From NCBI GenBank assembly GCA_016215025.1, contig JACRMI010000088.1, positions 1 to 64,000 on the forward strand: DNA of 64,000 nt, in the 5' to 3' direction. The stretch comes from Chloroflexota bacterium (GTDB lineage: Bacteria; Chloroflexota; Anaerolineae; UBA4142). A model generated the notes under the pieces. That model saw only the letters and a program-made list of their open reading frames with translations. It searched no databases and was not told where the DNA came from. Position numbers and translations under genes: made by a program. Shown one piece after another: positions 27,707 through 36,305 of the stretch. Each line of letters opens with the position of its first letter. Positions within the stretch are counted from its first letter, which is position 1.

Positions 27707-28384
27707 ATGTCGCCAATTCGACTTTGGATAATTGCATTGCTAGCTGCTACACTCATCGGTTGTAGTTCCGAACCAACTTCATTGTTGGTGTCCACGCCAA
27801 CCCGCGTTTTCATTCCGACCAGTCCGCCGCCGTCGCCAATACCGAACGTCGCGCCAACTAACTTGCCAGTGTCATCGCCATCTGCAACAGCGACGCGCGT
27901 AATCGTACCTGCCGTAACCGCGACGACTGCGCCAACGGTGAAGGTTGTACCAACCGCAACCTCGCCCAGCGCAGCGGGCAAAATGACGATCAAACTATTC
28001 TTCGTCGCGCTGGAAGACAATGGCAAGTCGGGCATAAAAATCGGCTGTAATGATAGCATCGTCGCAGTGGACCGCCAGATACCGGCGACGCAAGCGCCGC
28101 TGACCGCATCGCTCAATGAACTGTTTTCGATTCACGATAAGAACTATGGACAATCGGGATTGTACAACGCGCTGGCGAATGCCAACCTCAAGGTCGATGG
28201 CGCGGCGGTGATTAACGGCAAGGCGACGATCTATATTTCTGGCACGCTGAATCTTAGCGGCGTATGCGACGATCCGCGTGTTCAGGCGCAGATCGAACAA
28301 GTCGCGTTACAATTTTCAACTGTCAAACAAGTCAGCGTTTTTCTGAACGGCATTCCAATCGAAAAGGCATTATCGCAAAAATGA
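27707..28384 (+). CDS. GerMN-domain lipoprotein
   Basis: 225 residues. Signal peptide with lipobox T-L-I-G-C, a long Pro/Thr/Val linker (about 25-95), then a GerMN domain (about 95-220; K-L-F-F-V-A-L-E-D, G-C-N-D-S-I-V-A, A-S-L-N-E-L-F). GerMN domains occur in envelope proteins, including spore germination and LpqB-like lipoproteins. Its stop overlaps the next ATG by 4 nt. Confidence 0.85.
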   Translation: MSPIRLWIIALLAATLIGCSSEPTSLLVSTPTRVFIPTSPPPSPIPNVAPTNLPVSSPSATATRVIVPAVTATTAPTVKVVPTATSPSAAGKMTIKLFFVALEDNGKSGIKIGCNDSIVAVDRQIPATQAPLTASLNELFSIHDKNYGQSGLYNALANANLKVDGAAVINGKATIYISGTLNLSGVCDDPRVQAQIEQVALQFSTVKQVSVFLNGIPIEKALSQK

Positions 28385-29031
28385 TTCTCACTCCAGTCCC
28401 ATTATTGCGCAAAGTCGAACTCGCGTTGCTCGCGCCGCAACTATCGCGCGCGGAAGTGGAAGAAGGTTGCGTGGCGGCAGTGCGCGCGGATTGCGTCGCC
28501 GTGTTCGTCAAACCAAACTATATTGAAGTGGCGCGCAAGGCATTGAAAGACACGCACATCAAAGTTATTTCGATGATTGGGTTTCCGCATGGCGGCGTAA
28601 CGACTGCGACGAAAATGTACGAGACCCAGGATTTGTGTCAGCGCGGCGCGGATGAACTCGCGATGGTCATCAACGTGGGCGCGGTGCGCGATCACGATGA
28701 CCTCGCGGTCAAGAACGACGTTCAAGGTGTCATCCGGACCGCGCGTGGCAAACCGATTACGGTGATTCTCGAAACGCCGTTATTGAACAATGAAGAAAAA
28801 GCGCACGCCTGCAAAATCGTCGAAGCGGCGGGCGCGATATCGGTGATGACGGCGACCGGCTTTGAGCCAAGCGATACAATGGCTGCCGATGTGGCGCTAA
28901 TTCGAGCGACGAGTCCGAGTCTCAAGGTGCGGGCGGCGAGCGTTCATTCGCAAGCTGATGCGCTTGCCATGATCGAAGCGGGCGCAGCATTGGTTGTGAT
29001 CAACGACATTGATCAAGTGCTAGGCGCGTAG
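28381..29031 (+). CDS. Deoxyribose-phosphate aldolase homologue lacking catalytic residues
   Basis: 216 residues with clear DeoC family sequence along its length (M-I-G-F-P-H-G, G-A-D-E-L-A-M-V-I-N-V-G, A-D-A-L-A-M-I-E-A-G-A). The key positions differ: the Schiff-base lysine (V-K-T-S-T-G-F in active enzymes) is Met156 in S-V-M-T-A-T-G-F. The second lysine (V-K-A-S-G-G-I-R-T) is Arg184 in V-R-A-A-S-V-H-S. The aspartate of D-E-I-D-M-V-I-N is Ala94. Aldolase activity is therefore unlikely and the protein may have another role. Start ATG 28381 overlaps the GerMN gene stop (ATGA), so translation is coupled. Confidence 0.85.
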   Translation: MILTPVPLLRKVELALLAPQLSRAEVEEGCVAAVRADCVAVFVKPNYIEVARKALKDTHIKVISMIGFPHGGVTTATKMYETQDLCQRGADELAMVINVGAVRDHDDLAVKNDVQGVIRTARGKPITVILETPLLNNEEKAHACKIVEAAGAISVMTATGFEPSDTMAADVALIRATSPSLKVRAASVHSQADALAMIEAGAALVVINDIDQVLGA

Positions 29032-29068
29032 CCAATTTCTCGCCTAATCTTTGGGACACTGATTGACG

Positions 29069-29126
29069 CTGATGCACACAGATAAACACAGATATTGATT
29101 TTTATCTGTGTGCATCAGTGTCCTTT
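29069..29126 (+). terminator. Rho-independent terminator after the DeoC-like gene
   Basis: 17-bp arms 29069-29085 / 29101-29117 (TGATGCACACAGATAAA and its complement) ending in CCTTTTTATT. Confidence 0.85.
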
Positions 29127-29188
29127 TTATTGGGAACAAAACATCAACAACCATCGTCTGATAGATGATACTCAACAAGGAGGACATC

Positions 29189-30664
29189 ATGTTACATCGA
29201 AAATGGTACTGGGGCGTTCTGATTCTGACATTATTCGTGCTTTTGATGCTGACGCTCGGTTGTCAGGGCGGCAATTCGCTTGCGGTGCTGAGTGCCTCGC
29301 GTGCCGAAGCGAAAAGCGCGGGCGTCGATTTGACCGTTTACAACTCCAACGTCGCGTTGGTCAAAGACAAACGCGTTCTGACACTCAAATCGGGAAAGAA
29401 TGAAGTGCGCTTTTCCGACGTTGCGGCGCAAATCGATCCGACCAGCGTGCAGTTTACGTCGCTTACCGACCCCAGTGGCACGCATGTGATCGAGCAAAAT
29501 TATGCGTACGACATTGTCGGCTCACAAAAGATTCTACAGAAATATCTCGATCAAACCGTTGCGCTCGTAACGGAGGATGGAACCAAGTACAGCGGCAAAC
29601 TCCTCAGCGGTTCCGACGACATTATTTTACAATCCGATGATGGTCAGGTAACGACCGTGAAACTTGCGCGTGTGCGTGAAGTGAAATACCCGAATCTGCC
29701 CGGTGGTCTCATCACCAAGCCGACGCTCATCTGGCTGGTGGATTCTTCCAAAGAGGGAAACCAGGACGCGCAGGTGACGTATCTGACGAACGGCGTCAAT
29801 TGGAAAGCGAACTATGTCATCGTCGTGAACAAAGACGATACCGCGATGAATCTCAATGGCTGGGTGACCGTCGATAACCAAAGCGGCGCGACGTACGAGG
29901 ATGCAAATTTGAAACTCGTCGCGGGCGATGTTAAACGCGTGACGCCGGTACCTGCTGCACGCGATGGCGCTCTCATGGCTGCGCCAACCGCTGCGGCGAA
30001 GAGCGAGCAATTCACTCAGCAGGATTTATTCGAGTATCACATGTACTCGCTGCAACGCGCGACGACGATTCACAATCGCGAGACGAAACAAATCGAATTT
30101 ACGACGGCGGCGAATACGCCGATCAACAAATTGTTTGTCTACGACGGCGGCAAGAATTATCGGTTCTACGGTTATCAAATCACCGATGCCAATTATGGCA
30201 AGACCAGCGATACCAAAGTCGCGGTGATGATCGAGTTTAAGAATAACGAGCAAAACAAGTTAGGCATTCCGCTACCGAAGGGCACGATTCGCGTTTACAA
30301 AGCGGACGCCGATGGCAGCAATCAATTCATCGGCGAGGACAATATCGATCATACGCCCAAGGACGAAATGATTCGCTTGAACGTCGGTAATGCGTTCGAC
30401 GTGGTGGGCGAGCGGACGCAGACAAATTTCACCAAAGTTAATGAGCGCACGATCGAAGAGTCGTACCAGATCAAGATTCGCAATCACAAGAAGGAAGCGG
30501 TCGAAGTGCGGGTAGTTGAGCATTTGTTCCGCTGGTCGAATTGGCAGATCACGAAAACGAATTTCGATTTCACCAAGCTTGATGCGCAGACGATTGAATA
30601 TCGTGTAAAAGTTGCGCCGGATGGCGAAGGTGTGGTCAATTACACGGTACGGTACGCGTGGTAA
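29189..30664 (+). CDS. DUF4139 domain lipoprotein
   Basis: 491 residues. Lipoprotein signal with lipobox L-T-L-G-C, then a DUF4139-type beta-rich protein (V-D-L-T-V-Y-N-S-N-V-A-L-V-K-D-K-R, V-T-Y-L-T-N-G-V-N-W-K-A-N-Y, and a C-terminal I-E-Y-R-V-K-V-A-P-D-G-E-G). Function unknown; exported and probably lipid-anchored. AAGGAGG precedes ATG 29189. Confidence 0.88.
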   Translation: MLHRKWYWGVLILTLFVLLMLTLGCQGGNSLAVLSASRAEAKSAGVDLTVYNSNVALVKDKRVLTLKSGKNEVRFSDVAAQIDPTSVQFTSLTDPSGTHVIEQNYAYDIVGSQKILQKYLDQTVALVTEDGTKYSGKLLSGSDDIILQSDDGQVTTVKLARVREVKYPNLPGGLITKPTLIWLVDSSKEGNQDAQVTYLTNGVNWKANYVIVVNKDDTAMNLNGWVTVDNQSGATYEDANLKLVAGDVKRVTPVPAARDGALMAAPTAAAKSEQFTQQDLFEYHMYSLQRATTIHNRETKQIEFTTAANTPINKLFVYDGGKNYRFYGYQITDANYGKTSDTKVAVMIEFKNNEQNKLGIPLPKGTIRVYKADADGSNQFIGEDNIDHTPKDEMIRLNVGNAFDVVGERTQTNFTKVNERTIEESYQIKIRNHKKEAVEVRVVEHLFRWSNWQITKTNFDFTKLDAQTIEYRVKVAPDGEGVVNYTVRYAW

Positions 30665-30669
30665 ACGAA

Positions 30670-30716
30670 CGCAAAAACATGCGACGCACCTTCAAGGTGC
30701 GTCGCATGTTTTTGCG
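30670..30716 (+). terminator. Long perfect hairpin terminator
   Basis: 23-bp perfect arms 30670-30692 / 30694-30716 around one base. It has the same GCACCTTCAAGGTGC core as the hairpin at 10793-10839 but different flanks. Confidence 0.85.
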
Positions 30717-30737
30717 CGTCGCACGTTATTGCAGTCT

Positions 30738-30766
30738 TTGCATTTTAGTACGACTTTTGCTACTAT
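30738..30766 (+). promoter_or_regulatory. Methyltransferase promoter predicting a leaderless transcript
   Basis: TTGCAT (30738-30743), 17-nt spacer, TACTAT (30761-30766), then 7 nt to ATG 30774. No ribosome site between. Confidence 0.65.
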
Positions 30767-30773
30767 GCGCCCC

Positions 30774-31505
30774 ATGACGATAGAAGACAAGGCAATCAAA
30801 CTCGGACATCCATCGTACGTGTGGCGCTTTGGTCAATGGCGCCGGCTCGACCTGATTCGCGATTACGTTCGCGTGGAAGGCGCGCGTGTGTTGGATATTG
30901 GCTGCGGCGTCGGCGCATACGTGGAAAAGTTTACCGAGTTGCACGCGCACGCATTCGGTGTCGATGTTGACGCCGACAAGTTAGCCGACGCGCACCGCGA
31001 AAAAAAACTCGACTTGCTTTCCGTTTCCGCTTCCGAGACGCTTCCCTTCCCCGATAATTTCTTCGATGCAGTTTTGCTGCACGAAGTCATCGAGCACGTC
31101 GCCGACGATCAGCAGACGATTCGTGAAGCGTGCCGCGTGGTTCGGGCCGGTGGTCGCGTGATCGTCTTTGCGCCCAATCGACTTTATCCATTTGAAACGC
31201 ACGGCGCGTACTTTGGTCAGCGTTACGTTTTTGGAAATATTCCTTTCATCGGTTGGCTCCCCAATTTTCTCCGCAACAAATTTGCCCCGCACGTTCGCGC
31301 GTACACGATGCGCGACATTCGCGCGCTATTTTGTAACCTCGATGGCAAGCTGCTCGTCCACACTCAAGTGTATCCGGGGTACGATAAAATCGCGCGCCGG
31401 AGTAAACTCCTAGCGCGCGGGCTTCGCAGTGTGACGTACTTTTTAGAGCATACGCCGCTGCGAGTATTCGGTTTGTCGCATTTCGCAGTGTGGGAGAGAG
31501 CGTAA
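30774..31505 (+). CDS. Class I SAM-dependent methyltransferase
   Basis: 243 residues. Motif I V-L-D-I-G-C-G-V-G-A-Y, acidic residue in G-V-D-V-D, post-I S-E-T-L-P-F-P-D-N-F-F-D-A-V and H-E-V-I-E-H-V. This is the pattern of methyltransferase type 11 proteins, acting on small molecules or sugars/lipids. The C-terminal part (F-G-N-I-P-F-I-G-W-L-P) has a hydrophobic patch that may touch the membrane. The start is placed at ATG 30774 because it lies 7 nt after the -10 box; ATG 30765 would lie inside the promoter. Confidence 0.85.
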   Translation: MTIEDKAIKLGHPSYVWRFGQWRRLDLIRDYVRVEGARVLDIGCGVGAYVEKFTELHAHAFGVDVDADKLADAHREKKLDLLSVSASETLPFPDNFFDAVLLHEVIEHVADDQQTIREACRVVRAGGRVIVFAPNRLYPFETHGAYFGQRYVFGNIPFIGWLPNFLRNKFAPHVRAYTMRDIRALFCNLDGKLLVHTQVYPGYDKIARRSKLLARGLRSVTYFLEHTPLRVFGLSHFAVWERA

Positions 31506-31510
31506 CAGTC

Positions 31511-31622
31511 TGTCATTGCGAGGAGCGATTCGAACAAGGGTCGTTATCAAGAGGTGGTTGAGCGACGAAGCAATCCCCATCCAAGGTGGCCGCGAAGCGG
31601 CTTCGCTTCGCCCGCAATGACA
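31511..31622. repeat. Palindromic REP-like intergenic repeat, second family
   Basis: Outer arms TGTCATTGCG (31511-31520) and CGCAATGACA (31613-31622). Inside lie GAGGAGCGATTCG, GCGACGAAGCAATCC and a GCGAAGCGGCTTCGC hairpin. It sits between two converging genes. Confidence 0.8.
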
Positions 31623-31629
31623 TTCTAAA

Positions 31630-32064
31630 TTATCCTCCGGCTTCGCCAATCAAAAAGCTGGTCAACAACACGAGCAGCACAATTGCCGTGAGCGCCACGT
31701 AAAGCCAATCGCGTTCCATCGCGAATGCAATCACTGACACGGTGACGCGCATCACTGGAATTGCAATCAGCAAAAGCAAGCCCAGCGCAATGATCGCGTA
31801 CGGTTTGAGCGCGAGCAAGCCGTTCCATACCTCGCCCAACGTACTGGGAAAATCGGGCTTGACATTGTATCCAACGATACTGTTCAAATCGTCGAGACGA
31901 ATTTCGTGATAACCCGTCTGTCCGGTGATAAGCACCATGCCGATGCCAATCGCGACGATGACAAAGCTAACGATCACGCCCCAGCGCAATAATCTCGCAA
32001 TGAATAACTCGATTCGCAGCGTCGAATCGTTATTGTTCGAGTGAGCTTGGATTTTCTCCGCCAT
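31630..32064 (-). CDS. DUF1634 membrane protein
   Basis: 144 residues with three transmembrane segments (about 27-50, 90-110, 118-140). DUF1634 proteins are typically encoded beside TSUP transporters, as here. ATG 32064 has GAGG upstream; the start overlaps the preceding gene by 35 nt, so the two are coupled. Likely an accessory subunit of the exporter. Confidence 0.82.
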   Translation of the reverse strand: MAEKIQAHSNNNDSTLRIELFIARLLRWGVIVSFVIVAIGIGMVLITGQTGYHEIRLDDLNSIVGYNVKPDFPSTLGEVWNGLLALKPYAIIALGLLLLIAIPVMRVTVSVIAFAMERDWLYVALTAIVLLVLLTSFLIGEAGG

Positions 32065-32410
32065 CGGTTTCCTCAGCTAACGCCGGTAATTCTTCGATAA
32101 CTTCTTCTGTCGCTGGTCCACTAAATCGATCCATCAACCACAGAAGTACGTTGATTGATAATGCGCCGACCAATGCGCCAATCATTGTAGGAATGATTAC
32201 GACATCGGCAAAGATCAGAGTATTGAACGATGGATTCGCCGAAAAATAACTTGGCGCACCCCACGCACCCAGAAAAGCCAACAGCCAGGTCGCTATCCAT
32301 AGCACCCGGTCAAACAGCGGTGATTGGCGCGCGCGGGGAATGAGCAGCACACTTGGTACCGTAACCAAGATCGCTTCGATTGCCATCACCCAAAATTGAG
32401 TTGTCGTCAC
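32030..32410 (-). CDS. Small membrane protein between TSUP and DUF1634 genes
   Basis: 126 residues with three hydrophobic segments (about 5-25, 38-58, 68-95) and an acidic C-terminal tail (E-E-V-I-E-E-L-P-A-L-A-E-E). I do not recognise the family. It lies 16 nt after the TSUP gene and overlaps DUF1634, so it belongs to the same transport operon. Confidence 0.7.
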   Translation of the reverse strand: MTTTQFWVMAIEAILVTVPSVLLIPRARQSPLFDRVLWIATWLLAFLGAWGAPSYFSANPSFNTLIFADVVIIPTMIGALVGALSINVLLWLMDRFSGPATEEVIEELPALAEETDGGENPSSLEQ

Positions 32411-32426
32411 TCCGATCTCCTATCGA

Positions 32427-33323
32427 TCAAAAATTAATCCCCAGTCCTTTGACGAGCATTTGAAGGGCTACAATAACCAGCACAACGATAAACACACGCC
32501 GAATCATCGTGCTGCGGATGCGCATCATGATGCGGGTGCCAAAGGTTGCGCCGATCAAGACGCCCATCGCGACGGGCGCGGCGATAAAGGGATTGACATC
32601 CCCGCGCACGAAATAGACACCGGCGCTCGCGGCCGCGGTTACGCCGATCATCAAATTGCTGGTCGCCGTCGAAACCTTCATTGGCAATTTCATCGCAATG
32701 TCCATGGCCGGCACTTTGAGCACGCCGCTGCCGATGCCCAATAGCCCAGAGACCGCACCGGCGATGAACATCAAGGGCAATCCGTACCGCGCGCCGCGCA
32801 CATTGTATTTGACGAGTCGGTTCAGCGCGGCGTCGTAATACGATCCTCCCAGTTGGAGAAAACCGGCGATGGGTCCCATCTCTACGCCGATGGGCAACTC
32901 GCTATCGCGTCGCCGAAACATCGCATAAGCGGAATATGCCAACACGATACCAAAGATGATGAACAACCCAGGTCCGCCCACAAAGCCGGCGATGAACGCG
33001 CCGACGATCGCACCCAGGGTCGTACCGATTTCGAGAAACATCGCCACGCGAATGTTCGTTACGCCGTCGCGCAAGTACGCCGCGGCTGCGCCCGACGACG
33101 TCGCAATGACGGACACGATGCTTGCGCCAATCGCATAATGAATGTCGATGCCGAGCACAAGCGTTAGAATGGGCACGAGAATTACGCCGCCGCCCAATCC
33201 CAGGAGCGCGCCAAAAATTCCTGCGCCAATTGAGACGAGAAATGTTTCCAGCAAAAACAATAGTGCAACCAATGATGAGTCCTGTCTTAAAGGTTGATGA
33301 GAAATTGCGAAAACATTATGCAC
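32427..33323 (-). CDS. TSUP family permease (TauE/SafE)
   Basis: 298 residues, about eight transmembrane helices. Family repeats G-A-L-L-G-L-G-G-G-V-I-L-V-P and G-L-L-G-I-G-S-G-V-L-K-V-P are both present. TSUP members move sulfite, sulfoacetate, thiosulfate or other organosulfur anions; the substrate is unassigned here. The long frame starts at GTG 33323. A TTG near residue 18, with AGGA about 7 nt upstream, is a credible later start. Heads a three-gene operon with the small membrane protein and DUF1634. Confidence 0.88.
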   Translation of the reverse strand: MHNVFAISHQPLRQDSSLVALLFLLETFLVSIGAGIFGALLGLGGGVILVPILTLVLGIDIHYAIGASIVSVIATSSGAAAAYLRDGVTNIRVAMFLEIGTTLGAIVGAFIAGFVGGPGLFIIFGIVLAYSAYAMFRRRDSELPIGVEMGPIAGFLQLGGSYYDAALNRLVKYNVRGARYGLPLMFIAGAVSGLLGIGSGVLKVPAMDIAMKLPMKVSTATSNLMIGVTAAASAGVYFVRGDVNPFIAAPVAMGVLIGATFGTRIMMRIRSTMIRRVFIVVLVIVALQMLVKGLGINF

Positions 33324-33452
33324 CGAAACGCATAAGGATGCAACCTAATACGATAACATAGTCTTTACATGTTCTGCATAATTTCTTCACAGCTTTGGTT
33401 TAGAGTGCAATCAGAAACGCGGACACAACCGCGGAAAAATTAGGAGGTTACA

Positions 33453-34301
33453 ATGAAAAAGTTTCTCGTGATTGGAGCAACTGCCGCGTTGATTGCGCTC
33501 ATAAGCGTTGCCACGTTCGGCACCACGTCGGCGTTTGCTCAAGGACCTGTGCAAGGTGGCAAAGCGCCCCTGTCAGGTCTTGGCAGAGGATCCGGCATCG
33601 GTGGACCGCAGAATTCACTCGTCGCCGTCGCCGCGAAACTGTTTGGCATGGATGCGCAGACACTGCTTCAGCAACTCTACGGTGGCAAGACCATCGCCGA
33701 TGTCGCCAAGGAAAAGAATGTTGCGACCGACAAGATCATCGAGGCGTTTGTCGCGGAGCGCGCAGAAGCGCTCAAAACCGCCGTTACGAACGGTCGCCTG
33801 ACCCAAGCGCAAGCTGACGCGCAACTCGCGTTGATGAAAACCAATGCGCAAGCGGAACTGACGCGCAAGTTCACAGCGCCTACGTTGGGCGCAGGACGTG
33901 GTCAGCAAAATTCCATCGTCTCGGTTGCTGCAACCTTGTTCGGCATGGATACGCAGACATTGTTGCAACAGCTCTACGGTGGCAAGACCATCGCCGATGT
34001 CGCGAAAGAAAAGAACGTTTCGACGGACAAGATCATCGAATCCTTTGTTGCATCGCGTGCAGAGCAGCTCAAGACCGCCGTGGCGAACAATCGACTGACG
34101 CAGGCGCAAGCCGATGCGCAGCTCGCGCTGATGAAGGCGAACGCGCAAGCGGAATTGACGCGCAAGTTCACGGCACCAGCGCCTGGCGCTGGACGCGGGC
34201 AGGGCATGATGGGGCAAGGACGTGGGCAGAATATGATGGGTCCTGGTTCTCCGAACCAGAATCGCCCAGGCGTACAACCGTTCCAACGCGGCTGGCGCTA
34301 A
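33453..34301 (+). CDS. Exported protein with two tandem ~97-residue repeats and Gly/Met/Gln-rich tail
   Basis: 282 residues. Sec signal peptide (M-K-K-F-L-V-I-G-A then hydrophobic, cleavage near A-F-A-Q). Two near-identical units follow (about 53-147 and 150-245; L-F-G-M-D-x-Q-T-L-L-Q-Q-L-Y-G-G-K-T-I-A-D-V-A-K-E-K-N-V). Each ends in L-T-Q-A-Q-A-D-A-Q-L-A-L-M-K. The C-terminal tail is rich in G-R-G-Q and M-M-G-P-G. The unit resembles helical repeats in secreted proteins of Firmicutes and Chloroflexota, unknown function. The repeats are also very similar at DNA level (33612-33880 versus 33906-34180), indicating recent duplication or conversion. AGGAGG precedes the ATG. Confidence 0.82.
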   Translation: MKKFLVIGATAALIALISVATFGTTSAFAQGPVQGGKAPLSGLGRGSGIGGPQNSLVAVAAKLFGMDAQTLLQQLYGGKTIADVAKEKNVATDKIIEAFVAERAEALKTAVTNGRLTQAQADAQLALMKTNAQAELTRKFTAPTLGAGRGQQNSIVSVAATLFGMDTQTLLQQLYGGKTIADVAKEKNVSTDKIIESFVASRAEQLKTAVANNRLTQAQADAQLALMKANAQAELTRKFTAPAPGAGRGQGMMGQGRGQNMMGPGSPNQNRPGVQPFQRGWR

Positions 34302-34311
34302 AATTCACGAA

Positions 34312-34350
34312 GAAATGCGACGCTCCCTGGCGGAGCGTCGCATTTAATTT
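34312..34350 (+). terminator. Rho-independent terminator
   Basis: 14-bp arms 34313-34326 / 34332-34345 followed by TTAATTTT. Confidence 0.85.
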
Positions 34351-34361
34351 TCACCAGGGTA

Positions 34362-34390
34362 TTGACAACCCTATTTGTCGATAGTAAACT
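34362..34390 (+). promoter_or_regulatory. Promoter of the LysM gene
   Basis: TTGACA (34362-34367), 17-nt spacer, TAAACT (34385-34390). Start near 34397, giving an unusually long leader of about 155 nt that contains AAAAGGAGGTGA at 34438-34449, far from the gene start. Confidence 0.7.
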
Positions 34391-34553
34391 GGCTTTAGAT
34401 AGGATAGCCCTAACAATCTGGTCGAATGGTTCAACGCAAAAGGAGGTGAAGGAAAGGCAAGGATGGTTTTCTGTCTCTCGGTCCATCTCTGAGTTGTCGT
34501 CAATCAGTTTAGTGTGGGCTGGTTTATCACATGAGCCAGTCAAAGGAGACGAT

Positions 34554-35015
34554 ATGCGTAATCTCTTGATTCTGTGCTTGGTTGTTTTGGTCGCGTTCTT
34601 GCTTGTTGCCGCGAGTCCCAGTAAGGCGTCTGCCGCAAGTCCAACCTACCACGTCGTGCAGCCAGGGCAAAATCTTTCCTGGATTGCAAGCTGGTACCAT
34701 GTCGATATGTGGACGCTTGCGCGCGTGAATGGCGTTTTGAATCCCAATTACATTTACGTGGGCCAAGTCCTCTTCATTCCTGGTGGCTATCCTAATCCGT
34801 ACCCCTGTCCCGGTTGTTGGTATCCTGCGCCCAAGCCCCATCCTTATCCCGGTCCGATTTATCGCTGTGCTTATCGTGTGCAGTACGGCGATACGATGTC
34901 GGGTATCGCGTGGCGCTTGGGAATGGATCCGTGGACACTCGCGCGGTACAATGGTGTCTATAACATGAATTGGATCTACGCCGGCCAAGTGCTTCGGGTT
35001 CCTGGTTGTTATTAA
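34554..35015 (+). CDS. Exported protein with two LysM domains
   Basis: 153 residues. Signal peptide (M-R-N-L-L-I-L-C-L-V-V-L-V, cleavage near A-S-A-A-S). LysM 1 (about 31-76; Y-H-V-V-Q-P-G-Q-N-L-S-W-I-A) is followed by a Pro/Tyr-rich linker (about 77-100) and LysM 2 (about 103-150; Y-R-V-Q-Y-G-D-T-M-S-G-I-A-W-R-L-G). LysM binds peptidoglycan or chitin-like glycans. There is no catalytic domain, so it is a pure wall-binding protein. AAAGGAG precedes ATG 34554. Confidence 0.9.
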   Translation: MRNLLILCLVVLVAFLLVAASPSKASAASPTYHVVQPGQNLSWIASWYHVDMWTLARVNGVLNPNYIYVGQVLFIPGGYPNPYPCPGCWYPAPKPHPYPGPIYRCAYRVQYGDTMSGIAWRLGMDPWTLARYNGVYNMNWIYAGQVLRVPGCY

Positions 35016-35020
35016 GATTG

Positions 35021-35056
35021 AAATGAAACGAGGGCTAGCTGCCCTCGTTTCATTTT
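35021..35056. terminator. Bidirectional terminator between converging genes
   Basis: 15-bp perfect arms 35021-35035 / 35041-35055 with A-rich start and T-rich end, serving both the LysM gene and the MFS gene. Confidence 0.85.
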
Positions 35057-36234
35057 GTCATCCGCGCATTCATTACCGCGATAATCGTCGCGCCGAAAAG
35101 AAACAGTGCGGCGATTTCAAACGGTGCGTAAACATGGACGCGCTCCCACAACTCGCCGCCGACGAAAGGCCCCACCGCCAGTCCGATGCCTTGCGCGGTG
35201 GCAATCGCTCCTAGGAATAATCCTCGCGCATTCGCCGGAACATATTCCATCACCAGCGCATTCCACGCCGGAACTAACAGCGCATAGCCGATGCCAGCCA
35301 CCGTCGCGCCTGCAGTCACGATGAGGGGATTGATCGAGAGCGGCGCGCCTGCGAATGGAATCGCCACAAGTATCAAGCCGAGAATCAACGGCAGTTGGCG
35401 ACCATGTCGGTCCGCCCATTGACCGGCGGGAATAATCAATGCGGCGGTGATGATGCTGGGCGGAATCAAAATCAATGCGAATTGGTCCGGCGTGAGATTC
35501 ATGACTTGCTTGCCGAAGAGTGAAATCAGCGGCAGCATCATGCCGAGAGCGAATGTCAACAACAAACCGATGACGAGCAAACGTGTCAGCGTCGCATCCA
35601 ATTGTCCCAGGACCGTGCGAAACGATTGCAATTCCGAATGTGCCACAGCTTGATGCGTCCTCGCTTCGCGCACGAACGCGACGACAAGCACGAACGCAAT
35701 CATCACAATCACAAAGCAAATGACGAATGCCGTCTCGTAATTGACGTGCCCCAGCAAAAATCCTCCCGCGATTGGTCCGATGGCAATGCCGCCGAGCATC
35801 ACCATGTTGACGATACCCAGTACCAAGCCGTATCGTTCGCGACCATACACATCGGCGATGCCGGCGTAGATCGCAGGCCAGATGCATCCCGCGCCAATGC
35901 CATTGACGATGTTGAGGAAAAGAAACAGCGATTGCGATTCGACACGCGGCATGAGAAGAATCGGCAGAGCCGACAGCGCGACTCCAATCAACAACACCGG
36001 CTTGCGTGCCCAGCGATCGGCCGCCCAGCCTGCGGGTGTGCGCGCTAAAATATCGGCGATGAGATACGACGATAACGTAACGCCGATCGCGTCTGCACCT
36101 TCGTGCATTTGATCGTTCAGGTAGAGCGGAAACAGCGCGATGAGTTCAACGCCGTGCGCGATTTCCATCAGTACGATGGTGGCGAGGAAGATGAAGAAGG
36201 TGCGGTGGTTAGAGATTATATATTGGAGATTCAT
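35050..36234 (-). CDS. MFS transporter
   Basis: 394 residues, 12 predicted transmembrane helices. The MFS loop 2-3 motif is D-I-L-A-R-T-P-A-G-W-A-A-D-R-W-A-R-K-P, and its second-half counterpart is I-P-A-G-Q-W-A-D-R-H-G-R-Q. Drug/metabolite efflux type; substrate unknown. Upstream (36236-36305) is a palindromic repeat, not a clear promoter. Confidence 0.9.
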   Translation of the reverse strand: MNLQYIISNHRTFFIFLATIVLMEIAHGVELIALFPLYLNDQMHEGADAIGVTLSSYLIADILARTPAGWAADRWARKPVLLIGVALSALPILLMPRVESQSLFLFLNIVNGIGAGCIWPAIYAGIADVYGRERYGLVLGIVNMVMLGGIAIGPIAGGFLLGHVNYETAFVICFVIVMIAFVLVVAFVREARTHQAVAHSELQSFRTVLGQLDATLTRLLVIGLLLTFALGMMLPLISLFGKQVMNLTPDQFALILIPPSIITAALIIPAGQWADRHGRQLPLILGLILVAIPFAGAPLSINPLIVTAGATVAGIGYALLVPAWNALVMEYVPANARGLFLGAIATAQGIGLAVGPFVGGELWERVHVYAPFEIAALFLFGATIIAVMNARMTK

Positions 36235-36235
36235 G

Positions 36236-36304
36236 GTGGCGTGGTGCGTGATGCGTGAATGTCACCCTGAGCGAAGTCGAAGAGTCACGCATCACGCATT
36301 GCGT
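36236..36304. repeat. Palindromic repeat cluster
   Basis: GCGTGATGCGTGA (36246-36258) and its complement TCACGCATCACGC (36285-36297) flank a GTCACCCTGAGCGAAG half-element (36259-36275). Similar words occur at 25739-25766 and 48767-48818. Confidence 0.75.
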
Positions 36305-36305
36305 A

